Below the pieces are notes generated by a model that was not told the DNA's origin, ran no database searches, and was given only the letters and a program-made list of their open reading frames with translations. Position numbers and translations under genes: made by a program. From Flavobacterium limnosediminis JC2902 (lineage in GTDB: Bacteria > Bacteroidota > Bacteroidia > Flavobacteriales > Flavobacteriaceae): 64,000 nucleotides of DNA. Within the stretch, counting starts at the first letter, position 1. Every line of letters begins with the position of its first letter. The stretch covers positions 124,001 through 188,000 of the forward strand of contig NZ_AVGG01000001.1 in assembly GCF_000498535.1 (NCBI RefSeq). Direction: 5' to 3'. Positions 1-8,887 of this stretch are shown piece by piece.

Positions 1-2
1 GG

Positions 3-104
3 GGAGGTGATTTTGTACTGGTAGTTTCAGATGAAGACCCAACACCCTATTTTGAAAAAAGAGGCTATTCTATTATTGTACGATTCAACGATATGATAAA
101 ATAA
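3..104 (+). CDS. 3' end of an unidentified protein (partial)
   Basis: An open frame enters from the left edge and stops at TAA 102-104. It encodes 33 residues, with VVSDEDPTPYFEKRGYSIIV in the middle and ending FNDMIK. An intrinsic terminator follows directly, as expected at the end of a real gene. The fragment is too short for me to recognise a family. It converges with the ppiD-like gene on the minus strand. Confidence 0.6.
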   Translation, partial: GGDFVLVVSDEDPTPYFEKRGYSIIVRFNDMIK

Positions 105-130
105 AAAACGCTCCTATTTGGAGCGTTTTT
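105..130. terminator. Bidirectional intrinsic terminator
   Basis: AACGCTCC (107-114) pairs with GGAGCGTT (120-127) around the loop TATTT. There is a T-run on the right and an A-run on the left, so it can work on both strands. It lies between the partial gene and the convergent ppiD-like gene. Confidence 0.85.
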
Positions 131-155
131 TATTATAATTCATCAGAATTAATTC

Positions 156-2258
156 CTATTGAAATTCAACTCTGTTATCTTCGATTTCAGCTCCACTCTT
201 AAGTGCAGTAACAATTCTGCCTGAAGCTGAACCTTGGTTTTGTGCCTTAACTTTCGTTACATACATACCATAATCCGGTAAAGCAGGAGCTTTTACCATA
301 GTTTTTGTTCTCACCATGTAAACACCCATTTCACCATCAATTAATTTTGATGTTTTACCTGCAGCTAAACCAAATGCCTTACCTACAACTTTAGGCTCGT
401 AACCTACATTTGGAACTGAAGGATTGGAAAGTGTTACAGCAGTAGCATTCATAACACTTGCTCCTGATTTTTGAGCAACTGCTTCCAAAGTGGCACCAGC
501 CATTTTAGCTCTGATTAATTCTGCTTTCTTTTTATTTCTTAAGATAGGCTCCACAGCTGATCTACCTTGCTCCAAAGACATTAAACCCGTTTCATTTTTA
601 GCTTTTACCCTTGCAACGATATGTCCCTGTAAATTGTCGAATTTCTTAACATCACCTTCTTTAGTGTCTTTATTAAATGCCCACGAAACAACCGCTCTTT
701 GGCTTCCCACTACAGGCAGATACTCATCAGTACCTTTTACGCTTGCAGGGTTGATCGTTAACTTAGCCTCTTTTGCTACAGTTGCAAAATCTTTCTCGTT
801 AGCATCCGCTTCAAATTTGGTAGCTTTTGTATAGATCTGATCTGCTGTAGTTTCAGACGGCTCAATTTTTCTGGCAACAGTAGCCAAACGAACTGCATCG
901 TATTTAGCGTCTACCTTCATCACGTGGTACCCGAATTCCGTTTCAACAACTCCCATAGTTCCCACCGGGCTATTGAATACGAAATCGTTAAACGGTTTCA
1001 CCATTTGGCCTTTTGTAATATTATCATAAACACCACCGTTTTGTTTAGACCCGGTATCATCCGTGTTCATCATTGCTAACATTGGGAAACTTCCCGGATT
1101 AGCCTTAACCTGTGCCAACAATTCGTCAGCTTTTGCTTTAGCTTCCTCTTTAGTACGTTTCACTGCGGCAGGAGCTTTACTTCCTTCATAAGAAAGTAAA
1201 ATATGACTTGCTTTTGCAGTTCCCCCTGATTGTCTTCCCATCATTTTAGACAAACAGTAGTAACCATTGTAAATGTATGGTCCGAAAACTTCACCTTGAG
1301 GCAAATTGAATAACTGCTCCTGATTTTCTAATGGTAAATCTTTTTTAGCAACATACGAAGAATCGTATTTGATGTCTGAATTTGAATTCACAAACTCTTC
1401 CGCATTAATTGCAGCCTTAAATCCAGGCAATGTATCATTTTTACCCGTTTTTTCATTGTAAACCACTCTTCCGGACAACAATCCGTTGATAGTAGTTTTC
1501 ATTTCTGTTTCATCTGCCGCAGATGGTTTGTTCTCAATAAAAACAAACTCGATATCTCTTGAATTTTCAGATTTGTATTTCTTCTCGTTCTTTTTCATGT
1601 AATCCATGATTTCAGAATCGGAAACTTTAACCTGATCGTCTTTGATTGTGGAATAAGCAACAGTCACATAATCAAAATCAACTTTATCATTTTCGACAGC
1701 ATAAGCCGCTTTCGCTTCAATTTTTGTAGCCACCAATCCAGATTTGATCATGGTAGTGTACATTTGCTCGGTAGCCATCTGCTCAACCTGTTTTTCAAAA
1801 TCCAACCAAGCTTTCCATTGCTCCGGCTGGGAACTTTTGATGGTTGCCAAATATTCATTGAATTTATTTACATCGAAAATACCGGCAGTATTTAAAAACT
1901 GAGGATTTTGTGCAAAATTTGGATTTTGCTTCATTACGTCCAACAATTGGTCTTTCCCAATTTTCAAACCTAATTTCTCATATTCTCCCTCTAAAAGGAT
2001 TCTTTTCACTTCCTGTTCCCAAACTCCGTTCGCAGCCTGAGTGTTACTTACTCCCTGACCGTTTTTCTCTGCCATGGAAACTTTCTGCAAAAATTCCTGA
2101 GCTGAAATATCCTCACCGTTTACGCTTCCTATATTTCTTGAAGTCTGACTAAACCCACCATTTTGGATAACATCGCCAACAACGAATGCCAATAAACAAA
2201 ATCCAATCACTCCGATAAGCAATATTGAACGTTGTCTGATTTTTGATAAAACTGCCAT
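156..2258 (-). CDS. ppiD: PpiD/SurA-type peptidylprolyl isomerase
   Basis: This 700-residue protein has a short cytoplasmic start (MAVLSKIRQR), one transmembrane anchor at about residues 11-30, then a SurA-like N-terminal region and a parvulin (rotamase) domain at about 345-455. The parvulin domain is marked by KASHILLSYEG and a later GYHVMKV. Such proteins are membrane-anchored periplasmic chaperones that help newly exported proteins fold. It is the last gene of a minus-strand envelope operon (coaX, outer-membrane protein, lptC, small membrane protein), which fits a job in outer-membrane biogenesis. The length is near the Bacteroidota norm of about 700 residues. Whether it is a functional PpiD or SurA equivalent cannot be told from sequence. 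Confidence 0.9.
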   Translation of the reverse strand: MAVLSKIRQRSILLIGVIGFCLLAFVVGDVIQNGGFSQTSRNIGSVNGEDISAQEFLQKVSMAEKNGQGVSNTQAANGVWEQEVKRILLEGEYEKLGLKIGKDQLLDVMKQNPNFAQNPQFLNTAGIFDVNKFNEYLATIKSSQPEQWKAWLDFEKQVEQMATEQMYTTMIKSGLVATKIEAKAAYAVENDKVDFDYVTVAYSTIKDDQVKVSDSEIMDYMKKNEKKYKSENSRDIEFVFIENKPSAADETEMKTTINGLLSGRVVYNEKTGKNDTLPGFKAAINAEEFVNSNSDIKYDSSYVAKKDLPLENQEQLFNLPQGEVFGPYIYNGYYCLSKMMGRQSGGTAKASHILLSYEGSKAPAAVKRTKEEAKAKADELLAQVKANPGSFPMLAMMNTDDTGSKQNGGVYDNITKGQMVKPFNDFVFNSPVGTMGVVETEFGYHVMKVDAKYDAVRLATVARKIEPSETTADQIYTKATKFEADANEKDFATVAKEAKLTINPASVKGTDEYLPVVGSQRAVVSWAFNKDTKEGDVKKFDNLQGHIVARVKAKNETGLMSLEQGRSAVEPILRNKKKAELIRAKMAGATLEAVAQKSGASVMNATAVTLSNPSVPNVGYEPKVVGKAFGLAAGKTSKLIDGEMGVYMVRTKTMVKAPALPDYGMYVTKVKAQNQGSASGRIVTALKSGAEIEDNRVEFQ

Positions 2259-2354
2259 TTTTAATTTAGTTAAATTTTTTATTCTGTGGGCGAAAATACA
2301 ATTATCTATTTAATAATAAAATAGTATCTAAAGTTTTTTAGCCTTTACTGAAAA

Positions 2355-2540
2355 TTATTTACTGTTACTTTTAATTTTATTGGAAAAATGTCTTCTGAAG
2401 AAAAACATAAAAACCGCTCCTGCCGCGAAAAGAAAACTCAAAAGTGCATTTTCCCCGTTTTGCAGTCTGACAATGCCATCATAAGCGAACAAAACCGCCA
2501 TCACCAGATACACATAATGTACATATTGTAAAATCTTCAT
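2355..2540 (-). CDS. Small two-helix membrane protein
   Basis: This 61-residue protein has two hydrophobic segments, at about residues 5-22 and 32-48, separated by a short polar loop (YDGIVRLQNGEN), and a basic C-terminus. It starts 2 nt after the lptC stop, so it is almost certainly cotranscribed with lptC and ppiD. I recognise no named family. Its fixed place in an envelope operon suggests an accessory membrane role, but no function can be assigned. Confidence 0.7.
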   Translation of the reverse strand: MKILQYVHYVYLVMAVLFAYDGIVRLQNGENALLSFLFAAGAVFMFFFRRHFSNKIKSNSK

Positions 2541-2542
2541 TC

Positions 2543-3100
2543 TTATTCTAATTTAGTTACTTCCCCTCTGCTTTGCTGCATGTTAAAAACCTTGAAATCC
2601 CGACTAAAATCCACTCCGGGTCCTTCTAAATACCCTCCGGCCTCATCAGTGTACTTAAAATGCTTTTCCGTAAAAAACCATTCGTTTTTCTGATCGTAAT
2701 ACAACTGTTCCGTTTGCAACAACTTACCGTCGCTTGACGTAATCCTTACATTCCCTTGTAAATCTATAATATCTGTTCTGGCGTAGGTAATCGCATAATC
2801 CGCATCAACAAAACTTTGCCTCTGACTGTCATCATAAAGGGTAACATGAACGCCTTTCGGAAATTCGGTAAACGGATATTTTGCATTGGAATAATCCAAC
2901 ATTTTCGGACTCACCAGAATCGCTTTGATCTTTCCGGAATCTGTATATTTCAAATCAACGTGATCTGCTTCTCCGGAAGGTGAAAAGGCAACCGAATTTA
3001 TTCGCTGCACCTCCTTAAAATTACTTTCGCACGAAAACAACACAGTCACGGCAAATACCGTGACCATTGCTATCATACTATTTTTAAGAAAAATTCTCAC
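2543..3100 (-). CDS. lptC: LptC-like LPS export protein
   Basis: The 185-residue product starts with a hydrophobic segment ending in a lipobox-like LFSC (Cys24) and continues as a LptC/OstA-type beta-jellyroll. Typical segments include SGKIKAILVSPKM, a TDIIDLQGNVRITSSDG strand pair and EQLYYDQKNEWFFTE. LptC is the periplasmic part of the LptBFGC complex that hands lipopolysaccharide to LptA. Bacteroidota versions are often lipoproteins, and Cys24 here suggests the same. It lies 15 nt after the outer-membrane protein gene and 2 nt before the small membrane protein gene. No lptA or lptB is in the window. Confidence 0.88.
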   Translation of the reverse strand: MRIFLKNSMIAMVTVFAVTVLFSCESNFKEVQRINSVAFSPSGEADHVDLKYTDSGKIKAILVSPKMLDYSNAKYPFTEFPKGVHVTLYDDSQRQSFVDADYAITYARTDIIDLQGNVRITSSDGKLLQTEQLYYDQKNEWFFTEKHFKYTDEAGGYLEGPGVDFSRDFKVFNMQQSRGEVTKLE

Positions 3101-3115
3101 TATCCGTAAATTTGA

Positions 3116-4387
3116 TTAATCGTATTTCGGCTTAACAAACCAACGGTCGCTTAACGACAAACCGACATTAATGGCAAAATAATTCTCCTGAATCAGGCCA
3201 TTACTCGTTGTTCCTTTTTTTCCGTATTCCAATCCGATATTAATATTCGAAATACTGGCCCCTACCGGCAAACCAAGTCCGAAACTTACACCTGTGTCAC
3301 GGATAGACTTGCCATTAAGAATCAAACCGGTGTTTTCATATCGGAAACCCGCACGATAAACCACTCGTTCAAAATAACTTCTGAATGAATTGTACTTCGG
3401 AATATAAAAACCTCCGACTGCAAATCGGGTTCCCCCCTGAAAATCAACACCCTCCAAACTCCCCTGACCTTCAACATCATTACTGCCCGTAAACGTCATC
3501 TCTGATCCTACAGACCATTTTTTGCTTCTTCCCAAAGCTGCTCCGAAAGACACTTTCGAAGGCATTTTCACTTTTGAATCCGGCACCTCAACATCCACAT
3601 CCTCACTGATATATTCAGCACCCGTAAACGGATCGTAAGTTACGGTAGCCACATTTCTCGTATTATCAGCATCTAGGTTATTTGAAGGCATATACGTTAA
3701 ACTACCCGACAATTCCATTTTATTTTTAAGTTTGGTCTGATAGAACAATCCCGTCGCAATACCAAAACCTCCGTAAACCGATTTGTTTTTAGTTCTTGAT
3801 CCCAACGGCACTTCCGGCTCCGTTATAGACACCAATGTTGTCTTTTCGATACTTCCGAAATTGTACTGAAAATCCACACCAAAACTTAATTTGGGCGTTA
3901 TTTTATAAGCTCCCCCCAAGAAAACCTTATTAAGCCCGCCTTCGCCCTGATAGGTATTCACTCTCGTCTCAGCAACTCCTCCGGAAGTTGGTGGCGTAAC
4001 ACTCTGTATATTATATCCAACCGAAGTATGTGGAACTAAACCAAAACCAAATCCCGCTTTACCTAAAGGTATACCAAAAGCTATATAGTCGATTGAAGTT
4101 CTGTTTGCCGATTCCTCCTGGGAATCCGTTTTGAAAGTCGTTCTGGCATTGGTCCCGCCTATCGCAAATGATGTGTACTTTAAAAAAGAATAAGATGCCG
4201 GATTTTGCAGATTAACATGAATACTGTCAACAAATACCCCAACACTCCCCATGGCTCTGTTTTCATTTGTCCCTTTAAACTTTACATCTCCGAGTCCGTA
4301 AAAGGAATTGGGTGAAGCCGTACTTTGCTGGGCTAAAAGCGCAGTAGAAAAAAGCAAACTAACGCCTAAAATTATCTTTTTGATCAT
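3116..4387 (-). CDS. Putative outer-membrane beta-barrel protein
   Basis: The 423 residues begin with a signal peptide (MIKKIILGVSLLFSTALLAQ, cleavage near Ala19). The rest is rich in alternating aromatic and small residues and glycine-rich turns (AFGIPLGKAGFGFGLVPHTS), and it ends on an aromatic strand (WFVKPKYD). This matches the FadL/PorV-like barrels of Bacteroidota. The start codon overlaps the 3' end of coaX by 29 nt, so translation may be coupled. It precedes lptC in the same operon. The substrate is unknown, and the call rests on barrel character, not on specific residues. Confidence 0.75.
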   Translation of the reverse strand: MIKKIILGVSLLFSTALLAQQSTASPNSFYGLGDVKFKGTNENRAMGSVGVFVDSIHVNLQNPASYSFLKYTSFAIGGTNARTTFKTDSQEESANRTSIDYIAFGIPLGKAGFGFGLVPHTSVGYNIQSVTPPTSGGVAETRVNTYQGEGGLNKVFLGGAYKITPKLSFGVDFQYNFGSIEKTTLVSITEPEVPLGSRTKNKSVYGGFGIATGLFYQTKLKNKMELSGSLTYMPSNNLDADNTRNVATVTYDPFTGAEYISEDVDVEVPDSKVKMPSKVSFGAALGRSKKWSVGSEMTFTGSNDVEGQGSLEGVDFQGGTRFAVGGFYIPKYNSFRSYFERVVYRAGFRYENTGLILNGKSIRDTGVSFGLGLPVGASISNINIGLEYGKKGTTSNGLIQENYFAINVGLSLSDRWFVKPKYD

Positions 4388-5114
4388 TTTCGATTTTATA
4401 ATGGTGTATATGGCTCAAACTTTCCAAAAGAAAATTTGAATTGGCAAATATGGTGTTTTTTATGTTTTTAGCCAAAAATTCAGCATCTCCTCCTGTTAAA
4501 ATTATTGTTAAAACTTGATATTCCTGACGATACTGATTCACAAACCCGTCAATTTCATTTAAAATTCCATTCACCACTCCCGAATGAATAGCTGATTTTG
4601 TCGAATTACCGATATAATGCAGTGGTTGTTCCAATTCCAATAACGGTAATTTAGCCGTATAATTATGTAAGGCCTCATAACGCAAACGCAATCCGGGAGA
4701 AATGGCTCCTCCGAGATACACATCATTGGCATCGACAAAATCATAGGTAACGCAAGTTCCCGCATCTATAATTAGCCTGTTCTGATTAGGATACATCAAA
4801 GTGGCCCCTGAGGCAAGAACCATTCTGTCGACCCCCAAAGTTTTAGGAGTTTCATATTTATTCAGAAAAGGAAAATGGGTTTCGGAAGAAATAATATTCA
4901 GATCGGAATGTTTTTTAAGCAGATCGATTACCGTTTCATCCAATTTTCCGACCGAAGAAAGTACCGATTCTTTGACTTTTGGATTTTTTTTAAAAATATT
5001 TTCAATTTTTTTTTGCGCCTCTTCTTTCGGAAAAAAATCCTGAAACAAAATAGTATGTTTCTCAAAGACAGCAACTTTAATTCGGGTGTTCCCCACATCA
5101 ACGGCTAAAAGCAT
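4359..5114 (-). CDS. coaX: Type III pantothenate kinase
   Basis: CoaX phosphorylates pantothenate in the first step of coenzyme A synthesis. The 251-residue protein starts MLLAVDVGNTRIK, the N-terminal phosphate-binding loop of the ASKHA fold. It also has DAGTCVTYDFVD (the second phosphate/metal motif), GGAISPGLRLRYEAL and a late TGGDAEFL. I place the start at ATG 5112-5114. The frame stays open further upstream, but that extension would run through tRNA-Phe on the other strand and adds residues foreign to the family. It heads the operon with the outer-membrane protein, lptC and ppiD. Type III enzymes are insensitive to CoA feedback. Confidence 0.93.
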   Translation of the reverse strand: MLLAVDVGNTRIKVAVFEKHTILFQDFFPKEEAQKKIENIFKKNPKVKESVLSSVGKLDETVIDLLKKHSDLNIISSETHFPFLNKYETPKTLGVDRMVLASGATLMYPNQNRLIIDAGTCVTYDFVDANDVYLGGAISPGLRLRYEALHNYTAKLPLLELEQPLHYIGNSTKSAIHSGVVNGILNEIDGFVNQYRQEYQVLTIILTGGDAEFLAKNIKNTIFANSNFLLESLSHIHHYKIENDQKDNFRR

Positions 5115-5166
5115 AGTATCTGGATTGTGCAAACAAAGATACAAATTGATTTTTTTAAAAATTTGT

Positions 5167-5197
5167 TTTGGATAAATGAAAAATCGCTCTATATTTG
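5167..5197 (+). promoter_or_regulatory. Bacteroidota-type promoter of tRNA-Phe
   Basis: TTTG (5167-5170), a 19-bp spacer, then TATATTTG (5190-5197) match the Bacteroidota -33/-7 consensus TTTG and TAnnTTTG. The tRNA begins about 52 nt after the -7 element. Confidence 0.75.
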
Positions 5198-5248
5198 CAC
5201 TCGCAATCAGCAAGCAATACACGCTTAACGAGAGCAGACATAATGAAT

Positions 5249-5321
5249 GGTGCCTTAGCTCAGTTGGTAGAGCAATGGACTGAAAATCCATGTGTCCCTG
5301 GTTCGATTCCTGGAGGCACCA
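5249..5321 (+). tRNA. tRNA-Phe (GAA)
   Basis: Acceptor arms GGTGCCT and AGGCACC pair, followed by discriminator A. The D-arm, the anticodon stem ATGGA/TCCAT with loop CTGAAAA (anticodon GAA) and the T-arm GGTTCGATTCC are all present. CCA is not encoded. A promoter and a terminator flank it. Confidence 0.97.
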
Positions 5322-5327
5322 CAAAAA

Positions 5328-5356
5328 AACCCGAATAGATCATATTCGGGTTTTTT
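5328..5356 (+). terminator. Intrinsic terminator after tRNA-Phe
   Basis: AACCCGAATA (5328-5337) pairs with TATTCGGGTT (5343-5352), followed by a T-run. Confidence 0.88.
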
Positions 5357-5388
5357 GTTTTTATTGTATTCCGAACAAAAACCTTCTT

Positions 5389-8166
5389 TTAACGCCTCAC
5401 CACAACGGTATCATTAACAACACCCTCATATTCTTTTTCCTCCAGATCTTCTGTGTTTTTACCGATTTTTATCTTCGGATCCTCTTGTGTTCCCGTAACT
5501 TTTATAGGAATCCCGATAATCCCGAAAGGTGGTAATCCCAAACGCATTTTTAAATTCAATTTTCCGTCAAGAGAAACCTGCCCCTCTATTCTAGGACGGA
5601 AACCAGCTACCTTGAATTTGAAGCGCTCAATAGTCATGATGTTATTTTTCACCGTTGTTTTAATGTCGATTTGAGAAAGTTTCGGATCCTTAATCGCATC
5701 GTGATTGGTTTTCTTACTCACCACGTTGAACAGCTTAAAGCCTTTCATCTGAACATCTTTAACCGATAAAGTTCCGCCACCCACCAATGACGGATAAATA
5801 GGCATCATATTCCCATCCAAATGCCCACCGATTTTATAATCGACAGAAACAATTCCTTCGGCACTTTCTGCAGCAGAAGCCATATCGCGGAACATTTTTA
5901 TCTCATTGTACGCTTTCTTAACATCAAAATCTTTTGCCTTAATCTGATAATCAAAAACCGCTTTTTGGGTCGTCAGCGCCGAATAAGAAGCATTCATGTC
6001 AAACGGACTATCAATCATGGTAAACCGGGTGTTTTTCAACTGAATTGTTCCGTTTTTCATCGCCAGAGCGCCATTCAGGTTATCAATACTCAATCCTTCA
6101 AAACTGACTTTTTTAGCCCGGGCCGTCAGATTAAAATCGAAATTCGACGGAATAACCACTACACCACTTCCCTCCACTTCCTTTTTCGGAGTCTCATCCG
6201 CAGCAGAAACCACAGCGGTAGAATCCACGGCAGAAAACGCCATAAATTCATCCACATTGATATAATCAGAGTCAACAGCAAATTCACCCCTTAAAACCGC
6301 ATTATCCGACATCACAAAATTAATCACATTCTGCATTTTTCCGTTCATCCTGAAATCAGACTGTCCGTAAGTAGCGCGAAAATCCTTAAAATCCATATCA
6401 TTCTGATTGAACGAAAACAAACCTTCTTGTATCACAAATGGTTTTGGAAAGTATTCCGATGTAGTACGAATATCGCGAAGGAGCAAAGTCCCTTTGTTGT
6501 TCAGTTTATTATAATTTCCGCTTACCGCATCACTTTGTCGTCCCTGCAGACTCAAATCGGCTTTCACATAACCTTTCACATCCAGATCTTTTCTGGAGAA
6601 CACCTTATAAATACGACCTAAATCCAATTCGCCTTTTGCCTTGACATCATATGTAACATCATCAAAGTTCACCAGACTGGCATCAATGAAAATCGGCTTT
6701 CCTTCAAAATCAAATCGTCCGGGTTTAACACTAACCGCCAGATCGTTATATTTTCCGGTTTTATTCAGAACACTGGCTGTCAGATTTATATTCTCAATAG
6801 GACTCGGATAATAATCCGTTTTGATTGCCGCATTCTGCAACACCAGATTTCCTTTGGTTACCGGAAAAAGATGCGCTTTCTGATCAAACTTACCGTTTGC
6901 CTTAATATCTGCTTTCAGGATTCCTTTGAAACTCATGTTCTGAATACCGACAGCGCGGTGCAATTTTCCCAAATCGAGTTGGGATTTAATTTTAGCATTA
7001 ATGTCCGGCGTTACCATTCCTTTCACTTCGGCAATCCCGCTCAGATAGTCTTTCCCCAGATTAAAAAACAGCGAATCCACTTTTACATATAAATTATCCA
7101 TATTCAGCGCCGGAAGCTTTGTATCAAAATTGAGATAAATGTTCGAGGCCGGAATAGCGGCTTCCTGATACGAAACAAAACCGTCGCGAACTTTCATATT
7201 GAATGACAGATCCGGTTTTTTGTTTTCAGCTACATTATACACCCCTTTAAAGGTCAGCAGAAAATCCGTTTTACCTTTAATTTCAGTTTTTTCGAGCCAT
7301 TTCACATAATGAGGAGGCAGTGCTGTAAAGAAATCATGTAAATTACTTTTCTCCGACTTGACACTTATATCGATATCGTAACCGCTTTTAAGAAAGTTCA
7401 TTTTTCCTTTAAAATCGATAGGAAGTTTATTCACAATCAGATTGTTCTGTTCAAAAACAAAGGCCAATGAATTGGTATTGATCTGCGTAAGTAATTCTGC
7501 ATTTACTGTTTTGTTTTTCAGGTATTCCTCCCCTTCAAGCGTAAGATCGAAAGAGGCGATGTCAGCATCCGTTTCCAATTCAAAAATCGCTTCATGTAAA
7601 TCGCCTTTTCCGTTGTAATTAAACCCTTTTGCATCGATAAGAATGTCGGCCGATTTGTCATCGTAAACCAAACGGCTGTGTTCTATCACAATTCTCTCCA
7701 GTTGTAAAGAAGCAGACGATTCATCTTTTTTGGATTCTTTATCCTCAGAAACATAGACATTATAATTCGCTTCCCCTTTCTCGTTTACCTTAATACTTAT
7801 ATCGGCATTGGAAATGAAAATCTCATCAATCTCGACTTCCCCCTTAAAAATAAGCGATGTAAGATTTATTCCGAAGGAAACTTCTTTGGAAAAAACCAGA
7901 TTCTGCTTGGCATAAGGAGCTGATCCTTTTAAAGAAAAATCAGAAACGGTAAGTGTCAGTGATGGGAAATGATGAAAAAAGGAAAGATCAGCTTCTTTAA
8001 AATTCAACTCTCCTTCAAGTCTTTTATTGGCCAGCGTTTTAACTTCCCGACCGATTCTTCCGGGGAACAGTATTGGCAATACAAACATAAGCAGCAGCAG
8101 CGAAGCAATTATCATCACCGCAATCTTTAAAAATTTGATTACTATACTTTTACGATTCGAATCCAT
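5389..8166 (-). CDS. AsmA-like protein (large envelope protein)
   Basis: This 925-residue protein has one N-terminal transmembrane helix (about residues 9-32) and a long periplasmic part. That part is made of repeated beta segments of the form 'ADISIKVNEKGEANYNVYV', with an AsmA-type C-terminal region (for example GNMMPIYPSLVGGGTLSVKD). AsmA/TamB-like proteins form long grooves thought to carry phospholipids or assist outer-membrane assembly. The gene is monocistronic on the minus strand, between tRNA-Phe and a gap of about 280 bp. Length and architecture fit the family well; the transported ligand is not visible from sequence. Confidence 0.87.
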   Translation of the reverse strand: MDSNRKSIVIKFLKIAVMIIASLLLLMFVLPILFPGRIGREVKTLANKRLEGELNFKEADLSFFHHFPSLTLTVSDFSLKGSAPYAKQNLVFSKEVSFGINLTSLIFKGEVEIDEIFISNADISIKVNEKGEANYNVYVSEDKESKKDESSASLQLERIVIEHSRLVYDDKSADILIDAKGFNYNGKGDLHEAIFELETDADIASFDLTLEGEEYLKNKTVNAELLTQINTNSLAFVFEQNNLIVNKLPIDFKGKMNFLKSGYDIDISVKSEKSNLHDFFTALPPHYVKWLEKTEIKGKTDFLLTFKGVYNVAENKKPDLSFNMKVRDGFVSYQEAAIPASNIYLNFDTKLPALNMDNLYVKVDSLFFNLGKDYLSGIAEVKGMVTPDINAKIKSQLDLGKLHRAVGIQNMSFKGILKADIKANGKFDQKAHLFPVTKGNLVLQNAAIKTDYYPSPIENINLTASVLNKTGKYNDLAVSVKPGRFDFEGKPIFIDASLVNFDDVTYDVKAKGELDLGRIYKVFSRKDLDVKGYVKADLSLQGRQSDAVSGNYNKLNNKGTLLLRDIRTTSEYFPKPFVIQEGLFSFNQNDMDFKDFRATYGQSDFRMNGKMQNVINFVMSDNAVLRGEFAVDSDYINVDEFMAFSAVDSTAVVSAADETPKKEVEGSGVVVIPSNFDFNLTARAKKVSFEGLSIDNLNGALAMKNGTIQLKNTRFTMIDSPFDMNASYSALTTQKAVFDYQIKAKDFDVKKAYNEIKMFRDMASAAESAEGIVSVDYKIGGHLDGNMMPIYPSLVGGGTLSVKDVQMKGFKLFNVVSKKTNHDAIKDPKLSQIDIKTTVKNNIMTIERFKFKVAGFRPRIEGQVSLDGKLNLKMRLGLPPFGIIGIPIKVTGTQEDPKIKIGKNTEDLEEKEYEGVVNDTVVVRR

Positions 8167-8260
8167 AACTACAAAATTACGAAGTCATTCGGATTTTATA
8201 ACGTATTCGCCTACTTAATTTTGACTGACAACTGTTAAAAATAAGTCACAATAAGACATA

Positions 8261-8284
8261 AAAAAAGGAGACTAATCCCCTTTT
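8261..8284 (-). terminator. Probable minus-strand terminator
   Basis: Read on the minus strand, AAAGGGGA pairs with TCTCCTTT (one G-U pair) and is followed by a T-run. It may end transcription from the NTF2-like gene, although it lies about 160 nt past that stop. The rest of 8167-8444 holds no gene I can support. Confidence 0.4.
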
Positions 8285-8444
8285 CTATCCAATCGTTTAC
8301 TTTTTTATCAAACAACATTAACAACAGCACTCCTATCTCAATACTTTCCAACAAAAAAAACTTTGCAGCAAAGCTGAATTCCTCTTTTTTAACACAAAAG
8401 AAACCCTATTTTGTCTGTTTCATTCGACTGAAAACCCACTGAAT

Positions 8445-8807
8445 TTATCCGTGATACACTCTTGAAGCAATAATCTTTCCTTCACGAACTTCCAACACCT
8501 CAGCCACCAACACATCTTCTTCCCCATCCACCTGACGGATATATTCCATGAAAATCCGGTCGGTATTAGCGGTTAGCGAAGTTACTTTATAGTGCAGGCT
8601 CGGCAATCGGTCAAACGCATCCTGCCACCAGGCACGCATGGCTTCTTTTCCAACCACCAGACCTTTCGTTTCAGGTTGGCGGATTTTTAATTTCGGACTA
8701 AAATGCTGCGCCTCATCATCATAAAGGGCCAATAGTTTTTCAAGCTGTTTGGTATTGAATGCCTCGAACCAACGAAAGGCAATGGATTGTAATGTTTCCG
8801 GACTCAT
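8445..8807 (-). CDS. NTF2-like (SnoaL-type) protein
   Basis: The 120-residue protein starts MSPETLQSIAFRWFEAFNTK and has the NTF2-like order: helix, YDDEAQHFSP, a second helix (GKEAMRAWWQDAFDRLPSLHY), then beta strands ending GKIIASRVYHG. The fold serves as a small catalytic or binding cup, and the substrate cannot be predicted. I chose ATG 8805-8807 because the 15 residues before it in the open frame (MNFISNICSLFIKLK) do not belong to the fold. It is divergent from the DUF58 gene, with 80 nt between them. Confidence 0.78.
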   Translation of the reverse strand: MSPETLQSIAFRWFEAFNTKQLEKLLALYDDEAQHFSPKLKIRQPETKGLVVGKEAMRAWWQDAFDRLPSLHYKVTSLTANTDRIFMEYIRQVDGEEDVLVAEVLEVREGKIIASRVYHG

Positions 8808-8887
8808 CTTTAATTTTATAAATAATGAGCAAATATTGGAAATAAAATTCAAAACCGCATCACTCCTTTTTTCATATCTTTGAATTT

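Noticed and set aside
5115..5324. N-terminal extension of coaX in the same open frame
   Set aside because: It runs antisense through tRNA-Phe and adds residues not found in CoaX. The family start MLLAVDVGNT fits ATG 5112-5114.
8290..8444. Minus-strand frame ending FLCLIVTYF
   Set aside because: It has no start codon in a useful place, and its end overlaps a likely terminator.
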